Source: JAICMB01 sp963838885 (GTDB taxonomy: Bacteria; Acidobacteriota; Terriglobia; Bryobacterales; Bryobacteraceae). Taken from it: a stretch of DNA of 64,000 nucleotides. Made by a program: the position numbers and the translations under genes. Of this stretch, positions 1 to 9,280 are shown piece by piece (the first letter of the stretch is position 1; every line of letters begins with the position of its first letter). Location of the stretch: assembly GCA_963838885.1 (NCBI GenBank), contig CAWITB010000031.1:5978-69977 (forward strand). Reading direction: 5' to 3'. The notes under the pieces were generated by a model that saw only the letters and a program-made list of their open reading frames with translations, was not told the origin of the DNA and ran no database searches.

Positions 1-2
1 GC

Positions 3-1148
3 AAGCTGATGAACCTGCAGAATCCGGCGGCCTCGGCTGCGGTCGCCAAGGGGACACGCGCGCTGCTCGATCGCTTCGACTGGGACGGCGTCAATCTCGC
101 GGAATTGTATTTTGAATCGCTCGAAGGCGCCGCGAATCCGGCCCGCTTCACTCCCATGAACGACGAAGTGCGCCGCGATTTCGAGCGCTCCGCGGGCATC
201 GATCCGTTGACGCTGTTTCAAACCCCCGCGGCCGATGCGGCGAAACTGCGCGCCTTTCTCGACTATCGCGCCGAGCTTGCCCGTAAGCTGCAAACGCATT
301 GGATCGGCGAGATCGAGGCGGTGCGGCGCCAAAAGCCGGATCTGGATCTCGTGCTCACGCACGTCGACGACCGCTTTGACACCCGCATGCGCGACCTCAT
401 CGGGGCCGATGCGGGTAAGGTTTTGCCGCTGCTCGATCAGCACGACTTTACGTTCCTGATCGAAGATCCGGCGACGATCTGGAACCTTGGTCCGCAGCGC
501 TATCCACAGATCGCCGAGCGCTATCGTCCCTTGACCAACCACTTCGACAAGATCGCGATCGACATCAATATTGTGGAGCGTTACCAGGACGTCTATCCGA
601 CCAAACAGCAGACCGGGACCGAGTTGTTTCAGCTACTCCATTTAGCTTCGCAGGCGTTCCCGCAGGTGGCGCTGTATTTCGAAAACTCGATTCTGACGCC
701 GGACCTTCCTTTGTTATCGGCCGCCGCGGCGAACGTGGATCGGCTGGAGCGCGACGGGAATCGCATGACAATTGGGTCGCGCTATGGCGTGGGCGTGCGA
801 TGGCAAGGCCCCGCGGCGGTGAATGGGCGGATTTGGCCGGTGCATGACGCCGATACGCTGTGGCTTCCGCCCGGCGCGAGCGTAGTGGAGCCCGCCGCCC
901 CGGGCGCGATAAAAGACACGGCCGTCACCGTCGCGGATTTCAATGGACGGCTGCAGTCGGCCCGTGCGCTCGACAATGGCGTGGAACTCTCCTATCAAAG
1001 CAGCGCCCGCGCGATCGCGGTGCTGAGCGCGCGGCCGGGAAGTATGGAATTGGACGGGCTGCGCCGGGACGCGAACGCGGTCGAATCGAACGGCGGATTC
1101 GTCGTCATGCTCCCGCGGGGCCAGCATCTCGTAACATTTCAGCGGTAG
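3..1148 (+). CDS. Putative glycosidase-like (TIM-barrel) protein, 5' end cut by window
   Basis: The frame is open to the left window edge, so the ATG at 9 is probably internal and the protein is N-terminally truncated. At least 379 residues are visible. The first part has alternating strands and helices of TIM-barrel character, with motifs such as FDWDGVNLAELYFE and LVLTHVDDRFDTRMRD, as in uncharacterised glycoside-hydrolase-like barrels. A beta-rich C-terminal part follows from about residue 240 and ends in a short all-beta tail. I cannot assign catalytic residues. A PH-domain gene follows 18 bp downstream on the same strand, so they may be co-transcribed. The glycosidase assignment is inference from fold-like patterns only. 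Confidence 0.5.
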   Translation, partial: KLMNLQNPAASAAVAKGTRALLDRFDWDGVNLAELYFESLEGAANPARFTPMNDEVRRDFERSAGIDPLTLFQTPAADAAKLRAFLDYRAELARKLQTHWIGEIEAVRRQKPDLDLVLTHVDDRFDTRMRDLIGADAGKVLPLLDQHDFTFLIEDPATIWNLGPQRYPQIAERYRPLTNHFDKIAIDINIVERYQDVYPTKQQTGTELFQLLHLASQAFPQVALYFENSILTPDLPLLSAAAANVDRLERDGNRMTIGSRYGVGVRWQGPAAVNGRIWPVHDADTLWLPPGASVVEPAAPGAIKDTAVTVADFNGRLQSARALDNGVELSYQSSARAIAVLSARPGSMELDGLRRDANAVESNGGFVVMLPRGQHLVTFQR

Positions 1149-1166
1149 CGCGATTACAATACGGTC

Positions 1167-1622
1167 ATGGCCGACATCGTGGTGCGCCCGACGATGAAAT
1201 TCATTAATGCGGGCTATCTAGCGATCATTGTCGTGATCGTGGCGGCTTCGATCGCGTGGTACATGCTTCATCCGCACCCCTACTGGGCGCCCGCGGTGTT
1301 GCTCGTACTGCTCTGGTGGCCCGTGCAGCGCCACATCCGGCGGCAAACCGCGAAAGCCACCATCTCCGCGGATAAGCTGCGCTACGAGACCGGATTTTTA
1401 GGGAAATCGACGCGCACCATCCAGCTCGGGAAAATCCAGGATGTTCGCGTGGATCAGTCCTTCGCCCAGCGAATCTTCGGCGTCGGCAGTATTTCAATTG
1501 AAACCGCCGGCGAGGCCAGCCGTTTGACGGTACACAATATCGACCTGCCGCAGGCCATCGCCGACGAGATTATGTCCCGCGCGCAACATCCCGGCGCCGC
1601 CGTCCAGGGCCAACACATTTAG
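1167..1622 (+). CDS. Bacterial PH-domain (YdbS/bPH2-like) membrane protein
   Basis: A 151-residue protein with two hydrophobic segments at about residues 12-32 and 38-50, followed by a bacterial pleckstrin-homology-like domain at about 60-140. The family pattern is visible in LRYETGFLGKSTRTIQLGKI and SISIETAGEAS. bPH2 proteins are membrane-anchored and often poorly characterised. Here the protein probably exposes its PH domain to the cytoplasm. A broken second copy of this gene lies at 8723-9046, so the locus has been duplicated. No clear Shine-Dalgarno is seen, and the 18-bp spacing from the upstream gene suggests coupling. Confidence 0.75.
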   Translation: MADIVVRPTMKFINAGYLAIIVVIVAASIAWYMLHPHPYWAPAVLLVLLWWPVQRHIRRQTAKATISADKLRYETGFLGKSTRTIQLGKIQDVRVDQSFAQRIFGVGSISIETAGEASRLTVHNIDLPQAIADEIMSRAQHPGAAVQGQHI

Positions 1623-1822
1623 CGCTGGCTTCGCAGTCTCGGTCCAGATGAAACCCGGTCCGGGGCAGCGCCGGCGAGGGCTACTAGAGAACGACGCATC
1701 TTCGCATGGGCAGATCGGCAACGGTTCGCGGCCGCGGCGAGCCGAACTCTCCGCGAATTCTCTTAGAACCAAGGCTCAAGCTGGACCAGGCTCAAGCTCT
1801 CTTTCGAGTGCGTCGTACGAAA

Positions 1823-1828
1823 TATACT
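1823..1828 (+). promoter_or_regulatory. Possible -10 element for the PHP-domain gene
   Basis: TATACT lies 35 bp upstream of the start at 1864, and a good ribosome site (GAGGAGA) lies just before that start. No convincing -35 box is seen at the usual spacing, so this is only a candidate. Confidence 0.3.
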
Positions 1829-1863
1829 GGATTCTGACTGGCTACGGCCGCTGAGGAGATTTC

Positions 1864-4695
1864 ATGCGAAAAATCGTAGGGGCAATAGCAGTATGTCTGG
1901 CCGCCTTTCTCGTAATGGGGTTGCCGCAAACGCGCAACCGCCCGCCCGAAGCCGCGCGGCCGGCGGCGCCGGACACGATCGCCTTCCGCGTTGTTTTCGG
2001 ATACCAGCGCACGGCCGTGAAAACCTACGATGGCGCCGTCGCCGTTCGCGGTGGAACTCTGCGCAACATGGAGCCGTGGCGTTTCCTGCAGAACGATTCC
2101 ATCACGGGGCCGAATTCGTGGAAGCTGCAAATCCGGCGGATCGTTTTCGAGAACCAGCCCGATCTTCCTCAGCCGATGACTGGCGGAGGCCCGACCCAGA
2201 ACATCGTTCCCGCGGGATTAACTTTCACCGTGGACAGCGCCGCATCCTCCGCCGATTTTCAAACTGCGCAAGGAAATTTTTCGCTTCCAATTCGCGATTT
2301 ATTCTTCGGCCGCACGCTGTGGTTTCTGGACCAGGACGTTGAGGTCGAGCGCGTGCCGGCGACGGAGCGCGTTTCTCCCGTGAACGGGGAGCAGCACGAT
2401 TATCCATCGATCGCAGCGACGCGCAGCGGCGAGGTGTGGACCGCATGGCAGGCCTACCAGGATCGCGGCGATCACGTCTATGTCCGGCGCCAGGGGGCCG
2501 AACCGGTGCGCGTGACCACCGAAAAAGGCGATATTTTTCGAACCTCCATCGCGGAAGACGCCGATGGCCGTATGCATGTCGCATGGTCGGAACGGCACGG
2601 CCAGGAGTGGAACCTCTACGAGCGCATTTTCGATGGCCGCGCCTGGTCGCCGCGGGCGCAGATCACCAACACGAACGCTCCGAACATTTTTCATAAACTT
2701 ATCGCGGGTCCGCATGCGCTCAGCTTGATCTGGGTCGCTCACGACAACGGGGAATCGTACCTCTATCTGGCATCCTATACGCAACCCGGCGGTTGGTCGC
2801 AGCCGCGCCGCATCGGCGGTCCCAGCGTCTGGAATCCCGATGCCGCTTTCGACCGCGACGGCAATCTCCACGCCTCTTGGGATAGCTATCAGACCGGCAA
2901 TTACGATATTTTCTATCGCCGCATCGCGAGTGATGGAACGGCGGACGCCATCGAGCAGATCACGAAATCGCCGGGGTTCGACGCGCATCCCTCGATCGCG
3001 ATCGATGGCCAGGGCCGTCCCTGGCTGGCCTGGGACCAATCGGGAGGCAACTGGGGCAAGGATTGGAATCACGAGGATCAGAATCGCTCGACGGTTTTAT
3101 ATAAGGAGCGCTCGATTCACGTGCTCGTCAAAGATGGCGGCGTTTGGAAGCAGGCGCCCGATTTCGCGGCCGCGGTCCCCGATCGGCTGAAGCGCTACTG
3201 GCAACTTCCTCACCTCGCCGCCGACGCAAGCGGCAGAATCTGGGCGCTGTTTCAAATCCGTACCAGCGCCGCCATTCAGCGCATCGACTATTGGTCCGCC
3301 GGGGGACTTTGGGATCTTTACCTGACGAGCATCGATCGCGGCGTTTGGCAGCCGGCCGCCTTCGTTCCGAATTCCACTTCCCGGAACGAAGCGCCGTACC
3401 AGATCGCTGCCGGAGCCGGTGGCGTCTGGATGACGTGGCCAACGGACGGACGCGTGATTCGGGGCGCCACGGGAAATTATCAGGCGCCCACGATGGTGCG
3501 CTACGACGTCTACGAGGCGCAGGCCTCCGCTCCCGCGCCCACCGCCGCTCCGGAGCTCACGGCATATATCGAGAGAGGCGCGGCCGGAGGGCAGATCGTG
3601 CATCCGAACGAACGCGAGGATGTGCGCCGCATTCGCGCTTACCGGACCACGATCGGAGGCGCGGAGTACCGTATCTTGCGAGGCGATTTCCACCGCCACT
3701 CGGACATCTCAAACGACGGCGCGGGCGACGGGTCGCTCGAGGACTTCTACCGCTACATGATCGACGCGGCGGCGATGGACACGGGCATTATTACCGACCA
3801 CAACATGGGCGGCGACGTCGAATACAACTGGTGGCGCACGGAAAAATCCTACGATGTTTTCCTGATTCCGAATCGCTATACTCCGCTGTTCGGCTACGAG
3901 CGCAGCGTCAATTATCCTAACGGACATCGCAACGTCGTGTTCGATCATCGCGGCGTTCGAACGCTTCCCGTGGGCGTGGCGGAAAATCGCGGGCAGATCA
4001 ATAGCGGAACGCTGGTCTATCCTTATTTGCGCCAGAATCGCGGCATTTGCATGGAGCATTCGCTCGCCACGGGACAGGGCACCGATTGGCGGGACAACGA
4101 TCCGAATCTGGAGCCGCTGGTCGAAATTTATCAGGGCTACCATGCGGCGTATGAATACGAAGGAGGCCCGCGCGCCGAGAGCGCCGATAATCATCTGCTC
4201 GTCCACGGCTCCTATGAGCCCGCCGGGTTTTACTGGAACGCTCTGGCGAAGGGATACAAATTGGGCGTGCAGGCCAGCTCCGATCACATCTCCACGCATT
4301 GCAGCTACGCGATGATCTACACGCCCACGACGAATCGCTCCGAGATCGTGGAGCAAATGCGCCGGCGGCACGCCTACGCCGCGACCGACAACATCATTCT
4401 CGATTTCGAGGCGGTGGACGCCGATGGCGCCCAACATTTCATGGGCGACATCTTCACGGCATCGCGAGGGCTGAAACTGCGCACCAGGGTGCGCGGAACG
4501 GACCGCATCACGCGTATCGATCTGATCCGCAACAACGCCGAAATCTACAGCGTCCCGGGATCGGACAAGAAGGACGCCGACTTCGAATATGTAGATGCGT
4601 CGCCCGTGCAAGGTACAAACTGGTATTACGTTCGCGTCACGCAAATCGACCGGAATCTTGCGTGGAGTTCTCCCGTGTGGGTGACCTATCGTTGA
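1864..4695 (+). CDS. Secreted beta-propeller protein with C-terminal PHP (DUF3604-like) phosphoesterase domain
   Basis: 943 residues beginning with an export signal (hydrophobic stretch at residues 7-21). The middle, about 170-560, holds repeated propeller-like blades with Asp-box-like motifs (for example AEDADGRMHVAWSE, AIDGQGRPWLAWDQ). The C-terminal part from about residue 605 has PHP metal-site motifs: FHRHSD (HxH) and ITDHN (TDH), with further His and Asp residues downstream (CMEHSL, QASSDH). The PHP superfamily hydrolyses phosphoesters or amides; here it would act outside the cytoplasm. The start is supported by GAGGAGA 5-11 bp upstream. The substrate is unknown. It is a stand-alone gene with no same-strand neighbour immediately downstream. 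Confidence 0.8.
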   Translation: MRKIVGAIAVCLAAFLVMGLPQTRNRPPEAARPAAPDTIAFRVVFGYQRTAVKTYDGAVAVRGGTLRNMEPWRFLQNDSITGPNSWKLQIRRIVFENQPDLPQPMTGGGPTQNIVPAGLTFTVDSAASSADFQTAQGNFSLPIRDLFFGRTLWFLDQDVEVERVPATERVSPVNGEQHDYPSIAATRSGEVWTAWQAYQDRGDHVYVRRQGAEPVRVTTEKGDIFRTSIAEDADGRMHVAWSERHGQEWNLYERIFDGRAWSPRAQITNTNAPNIFHKLIAGPHALSLIWVAHDNGESYLYLASYTQPGGWSQPRRIGGPSVWNPDAAFDRDGNLHASWDSYQTGNYDIFYRRIASDGTADAIEQITKSPGFDAHPSIAIDGQGRPWLAWDQSGGNWGKDWNHEDQNRSTVLYKERSIHVLVKDGGVWKQAPDFAAAVPDRLKRYWQLPHLAADASGRIWALFQIRTSAAIQRIDYWSAGGLWDLYLTSIDRGVWQPAAFVPNSTSRNEAPYQIAAGAGGVWMTWPTDGRVIRGATGNYQAPTMVRYDVYEAQASAPAPTAAPELTAYIERGAAGGQIVHPNEREDVRRIRAYRTTIGGAEYRILRGDFHRHSDISNDGAGDGSLEDFYRYMIDAAAMDTGIITDHNMGGDVEYNWWRTEKSYDVFLIPNRYTPLFGYERSVNYPNGHRNVVFDHRGVRTLPVGVAENRGQINSGTLVYPYLRQNRGICMEHSLATGQGTDWRDNDPNLEPLVEIYQGYHAAYEYEGGPRAESADNHLLVHGSYEPAGFYWNALAKGYKLGVQASSDHISTHCSYAMIYTPTTNRSEIVEQMRRRHAYAATDNIILDFEAVDADGAQHFMGDIFTASRGLKLRTRVRGTDRITRIDLIRNNAEIYSVPGSDKKDADFEYVDASPVQGTNWYYVRVTQIDRNLAWSSPVWVTYR

Positions 4696-4744
4696 TGGAG
4701 CACACGCGCCCCCGCTGCAGTAACGCCTGCGCAACCGTAACTAG

Positions 4745-6090
4745 CAGTCCGTGTCTAAACCGCCAGTTTTGACGAGCGAGTCCGGGCAGGCTAGGGAGGC
4801 GTGCGGAATGACGATGCCTTTGAAATCGGACAATCGGGAATCTTTGCTTGGGATCGGGAGCATCGTTGAGTGGGCTAGAGTAACAAGAGCGAGAAAGCGT
4901 AAATGCGTGGGTCTTTGTGAAGCAGGATCAGCGCAGATGAAGACCTTGCAGCAGCATCGCTTGGCGAGTTTTTCAATCGCGCACATGCATCGGCGCATGC
5001 GTTTCATACTGATGCGCAAACGCGCTCAGGAATTCGCGCGGCGCTTCAGGAGCGCTTGCGCGTTGCGTTAGGTTGATTGGCGAGAAATGCGCTTGGCGTG
5101 CTTGCTTATTGTTTCTGCGTGGGAGCGGAACGTAACTTCGGACTTCCAGCGATGCTATGGTTTGCAGGCTGGCGTCGCTATGGTATCCTTGTCCGTCACA
5201 CTCCTGCAGGCTGCGTGAATTGTACTGACTTCGCGTCGGCGTATCGATCTGGTTGGCTATCGCCAACCGCTTCGGCAGCGTGGTTCACGATGTGGTGTCG
5301 CCAGTAGCTCGCGTGTGTTGTGATCGCCACGATCGCGCCGGTGTCGAGGTCGACGCCTGCTCGGCTTTGTAGGCAAAATGCGTCGCGCCGTCTTCATCTT
5401 GGTGACTTCGCGTGGGTCGTGCGGTTCTTCCATTTTCATTCGATGCTTTTTTCTTGCGCTTCCGATCGGCCGCCGAAGTTCCTCGTCACGGGCTTCCACG
5501 CCGCTTCTTTGGCCAGCGCCGCAAATACTCCATGTAACTTTCGCCGTGTCACGCTGCACGATCGACTTCATCGCTGCATTGGCCTCCAAGCTCGTTGCGT
5601 CGATGCCGATTGTTTTCCCCTTCAGCAGTTCGTTTGGCGACTTCCCAGCACGAACGTGAACACCGCCTGATGGGTCTCCATCGATCAGCGCCGCGTCGCG
5701 AGATAGTCACGTGATCCGGCGTCGCTTCGGCCAGACGTACTTGAGAAAGCGCCGCAAGCTCAGACTGTCGCACACGCGCCACGCATGCCGCGCTCGCTGC
5801 CGATCCCCTCGAAGAACCGATCACCAGGGTACGGAAGTATACGCCGGCGCGATTGACGGTCGCCCCAATTTGGAGTGATAGAACTTGGCGCACGCCCGTT
5901 CGCAGAACGCATCGACCCAGCTGGTCGAGCACCTGGTTCAGCTCTTCATAAAACGGATGCCCTGGCGTTCGACCTGTTCGGTCGCGTAGAACAGCTCTTC
6001 CTGCTGTTCCCGGTCTTGCCTTGTCCCCATTGCCATGTCTGATTGTATGCCGAAACATTTCTGGGGGGAAGTGTTTTTAGACACGGGCTG
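4745..6090 (-). mobile_element. IS1182-like insertion sequence, inactive
   Basis: The element is bounded by imperfect terminal inverted repeats: the left end reads CAGTCCGTGTCTAAA and the right end is its reverse complement with one mismatch (4745-4759 and 6076-6090). It is flanked by CTAG at 4741-4744 and 6091-6094, interpreted as a 4-bp target duplication in a palindromic target. The 1346-bp interior encodes a heavily frameshifted transposase on the minus strand. The insertion sits exactly at the stop codon of the 441-aa gene to its right. Confidence 0.8.
4760..6036 (-). pseudogene. Frameshifted IS1182-type transposase
   Basis: Translated pieces in several minus-strand frames line up in order with a familiar IS1182/IS5-like transposase. 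The start is an ATG at 6036 (MAMGTRQDREQQEELFYA). Then come GHPFYEELNQVLDQLG and GVYFRTLVIGSS, then TPDHVTISRR, then EANAAMKSIVQRDT near 5580, GYHSDASLQTIASLEVRSYV near 5190, and a C-terminal stretch after 5000. At least four frame changes separate them, so no functional transposase is made from this copy. The order and spacing of blocks match an intact ancestor of about 420-450 residues. Family placement rests on recalled motif similarity. Confidence 0.75.
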
Positions 6091-7416
6091 CTAGGGCTGC
6101 ACGCGAGTTTCGGGAGACCGAAACGGCGCTTTGGCCGCATCGTGAGTGCCAAATGTAATTACCAAACCATCGTCGTCTTCTCCCGGTGAGCGGCGAATCG
6201 CGACATTCTCGATCACAAGGCCCTGATCGAGACGCTTCCTGAGTTTCAAAAGGAAATCAGGATGCCCGACGCGCTCAAACTCCTTCCGATCGATGTTGCC
6301 CGCAAGGTAGTCCATCACCGCCCGCAATGATAGTTCAAGTGAATTATGCGTCGTCATCGAGTTCCGTTTATATCTTCCATAACAATGCTGTCTATCTCCA
6401 GCCCATTTGAAATGGCTCAGAGTGTTTATCGCCGCGTCCCGCGGCGGTGGCAAACGTCTCAGCGCTAAATTCATATTGGACGAAAAGTCTTGCGCCCAGA
6501 CCTCCTCGCGTAGTGACCACATACGGGCCTCGAATCGAGGCGGAGGCGTATGACCGTAAGTTGTCGATTCAACGATATCGACGATACACACGAAATCAAC
6601 AGTGGTGCTTCTCCGGAGAAACCGACCGATGATCTCTTCAACAGTGAGCGTGTAAAAATTCGGTGGGCTTCGCAGTATCCCGCACCCGCCATCACACAGG
6701 ATCACGCCCGTCATTTTCCCGCTGGCCCGCGGCCCAGCACGCTTTATCTGGTCAGACTTATCCTTCAACGCTCCCAAAACCACATTGTGCGTTAAATCAT
6801 GCGCCAAATTGTATGCAGGGTACGAACCTGATTGGAAACCGCCGGGTCGAGGGCTGAAAACAATTGAGACCGAGGCCTCTTGCTTGTCAACAACCAACGT
6901 ATGGCTCTTGGTCGGTTCATGGCGGACTGCTTCCAAAAATGTCTTGAACTCTCCGCTGAAGATCACGCGGTTGAATTCTTGAGGAAATGGGAGGACGAGT
7001 TTCGTCTTATACCGCCGCTCTAAAACCGAGGCCGCGATTCCATTGACGCGATAATCGAAGCCGCCCTGAATGCCCTCGCTTCGTAGCTTATCGGCGAGCT
7101 TGGAAAGTTCGTATGAAAACTCCTGTACCCGGTTCTCACGATGGCATTCTCTATCAGAAACCGCTCTAATATCGGCTATAAACTCAACCTCAGGTGAATG
7201 AAACAGTACGTCCAGTCTGGAACTGCCCCCGAGATCAGTCTCGTGTTCAATGCGTCCAAGCGATGCGAGCGCAGTGAGTATGATCAGCTCCCACTCTGCT
7301 CCAACCGACCCCGAATTGTGCCGGTTGAGACGCGTTACGAAATTATCCAACTGGTCGCGTGAGAGATAACCAATGCCATCGTTAAGTAATTTCTGAATCG
7401 AGCGCCGCGCCAGCAT
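6091..7416 (-). CDS. Hypothetical 441-aa protein, possible nuclease-like N-terminal region
   Basis: I do not recognise the family. The N-terminal region has a spacing reminiscent of restriction-endonuclease-like folds: E41 in a helix (GAEWELIILTAL), D69 in RLDVLF, then D82 and R84 in FIADIRAVSD. The lysine expected in PD-(D/E)XK is replaced by Arg, so this is speculative. The centre carries a Cys/Gly motif (CDGGCGILR) and IVDIVESTTYG. There is no signal peptide, so it is probably cytoplasmic. The stop TAG is part of the CTAG duplicated by the adjacent IS, so insertion left the ORF intact. The gene lies in an island with a second nuclease-like gene and IS elements, which hints at defence, but this is unproven. 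Confidence 0.55.
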   Translation of the reverse strand: MLARRSIQKLLNDGIGYLSRDQLDNFVTRLNRHNSGSVGAEWELIILTALASLGRIEHETDLGGSSRLDVLFHSPEVEFIADIRAVSDRECHRENRVQEFSYELSKLADKLRSEGIQGGFDYRVNGIAASVLERRYKTKLVLPFPQEFNRVIFSGEFKTFLEAVRHEPTKSHTLVVDKQEASVSIVFSPRPGGFQSGSYPAYNLAHDLTHNVVLGALKDKSDQIKRAGPRASGKMTGVILCDGGCGILRSPPNFYTLTVEEIIGRFLRRSTTVDFVCIVDIVESTTYGHTPPPRFEARMWSLREEVWAQDFSSNMNLALRRLPPPRDAAINTLSHFKWAGDRQHCYGRYKRNSMTTHNSLELSLRAVMDYLAGNIDRKEFERVGHPDFLLKLRKRLDQGLVIENVAIRRSPGEDDDGLVITFGTHDAAKAPFRSPETRVQP

Positions 7417-7555
7417 TTTTCATTCAAGCGTAGCAAAAGAATGCCGGACAGCAGGCACTAAAGATACCTTAAGGTTTGCGTGATCGGCGTTACGAACACC
7501 TTGTTCAGAGCGATTGCTCTTAGAGGCAGCGTGCCCTATCAAGGAATCAACAGCT

Positions 7556-8720
7556 CTAGCGTCTGCGTCCGAACGAACGTCCCGGAGCGCGCATACCGCC
7601 CGGGGACCCAAACCTGCGGCTCGGCGGCATGTGACTCGCGCCGGAGCCGAATCTTCTCCCCGATGGAGAGCCGCCCGAAGCGCCCGATCCGAAGCGATGG
7701 CCGCCCGGCTCGTTCGCGCCCACGCGCGGCTCCGAAAAGCCGGGGCGCGCGGCCGCCGGGCTGCCCTGGCGCGAAGCATACGTCGATCCCTTAAAACCGC
7801 CCGACTGCACGTAATGGCTGTTCGCGTAACGCTTCTCCGTGAACGTGCCGTGGCTTCCGTAAACCGGCGGCGCGCTTGGCGACGTCTGGCCATAGAATGT
7901 CCGGCCTCCGCGCGCGTATGTATGATACGTGTTGTACTCATCCATCAACACGGGCCGGTAATTATGCGCCCATAGCATGTCGCGCATGATGAAGTACGCC
8001 GGCAGCCAGGTCCACACGCTGTGGCCGAACGAATCGTGACTCCAATATCCGTATTGGTTCGACCCCTGCGAAGGCGGCGCAATATAGGCGAACCCGGCGG
8101 GTTGCGGAACGGTTTGCGCCTCGGAATCAAATTTGCCCGCGTCTTTATGGGCGAGCGTCATCCCCAAGTCGTTCTCAACCGCGCGGTACTGCGGCTGCGA
8201 AACGTCCACCCATTTTTCGTCGCTTGTAGTCTCGCCCTTGGTGGCGGAAGCGTCGTCAAAATGTGTTCGAATAGTCTTGACCCGCTCGCGAAATTCCTGC
8301 CCGGGGCCCTCATGCGCGACATCGAGGTCGGTCAGAATCTTGTCCCAGGAGTTATAAAGCTGGCCGCATTCGTCGCGCAGTTCGCCGGCTTCACGGGGAA
8401 GCGCCACCGCATCGCGCGACAAAGCATCGTCGGTCTCAATCAGCGTCGCGACCTCCGCCCCGCCGGCTTTCCCGTCGAGCGCGTCCTTCCTAGCCGCATC
8501 CGTATCGGCCCATTCTTTACCGGCCTTTTCCGGAATCGCCTTCAGCGCCGCGAGACGTCTTTCCAGGTCGGCTTTCCTCGTGCGGCCAGTCCCGTTCGGT
8601 CGTGGCAACCGCCTTCTCCGTGGAAGTTAAATCGACCGCGCGAACCGCGTCGTATTCGCGCTTCATGTTTTCGATGGACGAAGGGAGATTGCGGCGGAAG
8701 GCCAGCCATTTTTCGGCGAC
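7556..8720 (-). pseudogene. Truncated, frameshifted duplicate of the lipoprotein gene at 14721
   Basis: The DNA from 7561 to about 8718 is nearly identical to 14726-15883 (constant offset 7165), with scattered substitutions. The copy lacks the 5' third of the gene, including the lipoprotein signal. It has a frame change near 8580, where the good copy reads DWPTRKTDLERR but this copy shifts from DWPHEE into the ADLERR frame. A 350-aa open frame starting at 8608 remains, but it has no signal peptide and is unlikely to be functional. At its upstream edge the homology stops abruptly and joins the broken PH-domain copy that runs in the opposite direction. Confidence 0.85.
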
Positions 8721-8722
8721 TC

Positions 8723-9046
8723 CTATCGCCTGGTACATGGTGCATCCCAGCGCTACTGGGCTGCCGTGGTGCTTCTGGTGCGGTTGTGGTGGCCGCTGCA
8801 GCATCCGGCGGCTAACCGCAAAAGCTACGATCTCCGGGGATAAGCTGCGCTATGAGACGTGGGCAATCGACGCGCAGGATCCAACTCTCGAAAATCCAGG
8901 ATGTTCGCGCGGATCAGTCGTTCGGGCAGATGATCTCCGGCGTCGGAAGCATTTCGATCGAAACCGCCGGTGAGGCCAGCCGCTTGACCACGCACAATAT
9001 TGACTTGCCGCGGGCCATCGCTGACGAGATTATGGCGCGGCGCAAG
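8723..9046 (+). pseudogene. Fragment of a duplicated bPH2 gene
   Basis: This stretch is homologous to about 1246-1590 of the intact PH-domain gene. Shared pieces include AWYMVHP versus AWYMLHP at the start, then RRIQLSKIQDVRADQSFGQ and SISIETAGEASRLTTHNID in another frame. The membrane-anchor N-terminus is missing and the frame is broken near 8830-8860. The fragment abuts the broken lipoprotein duplicate at about 8720, which marks a recombination junction between two unrelated duplicated segments. Confidence 0.8.
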
Positions 9047-9280
9047 ATTATGGGGTGGTTGCGGTTTAAACCCGAGGTTTGGATGACCGCCCATGCGGCT
9101 GTAAACACAGGCACGCGTTTATCGTTGCTAATACCCTCCCGACGCGACGCTCTGGCGCTGGCAATGCAACAATGGCTTTGGTACCGTCGAGATGCTTAAG
9201 AGACTTTTGTAGGAACGCCTACGCCACCGAGACCCTATGCCATTTATTCGCGTCCGCGGCCGCGCCGCGTCGCGTTTCTG

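Noticed and set aside
3709..4734. 341-aa open frame on the minus strand
   Set aside because: Antisense to the PHP domain of the large secreted protein.
4751..5071. 106-aa open frame on the plus strand
   Set aside because: Lies within the IS1182-like element, antisense to the C-terminal transposase remains.
7556..8608. 350-aa open frame as a functional gene
   Set aside because: It is the 3' part of a duplicated lipoprotein gene lacking the signal and with a frameshift; kept as a pseudogene.
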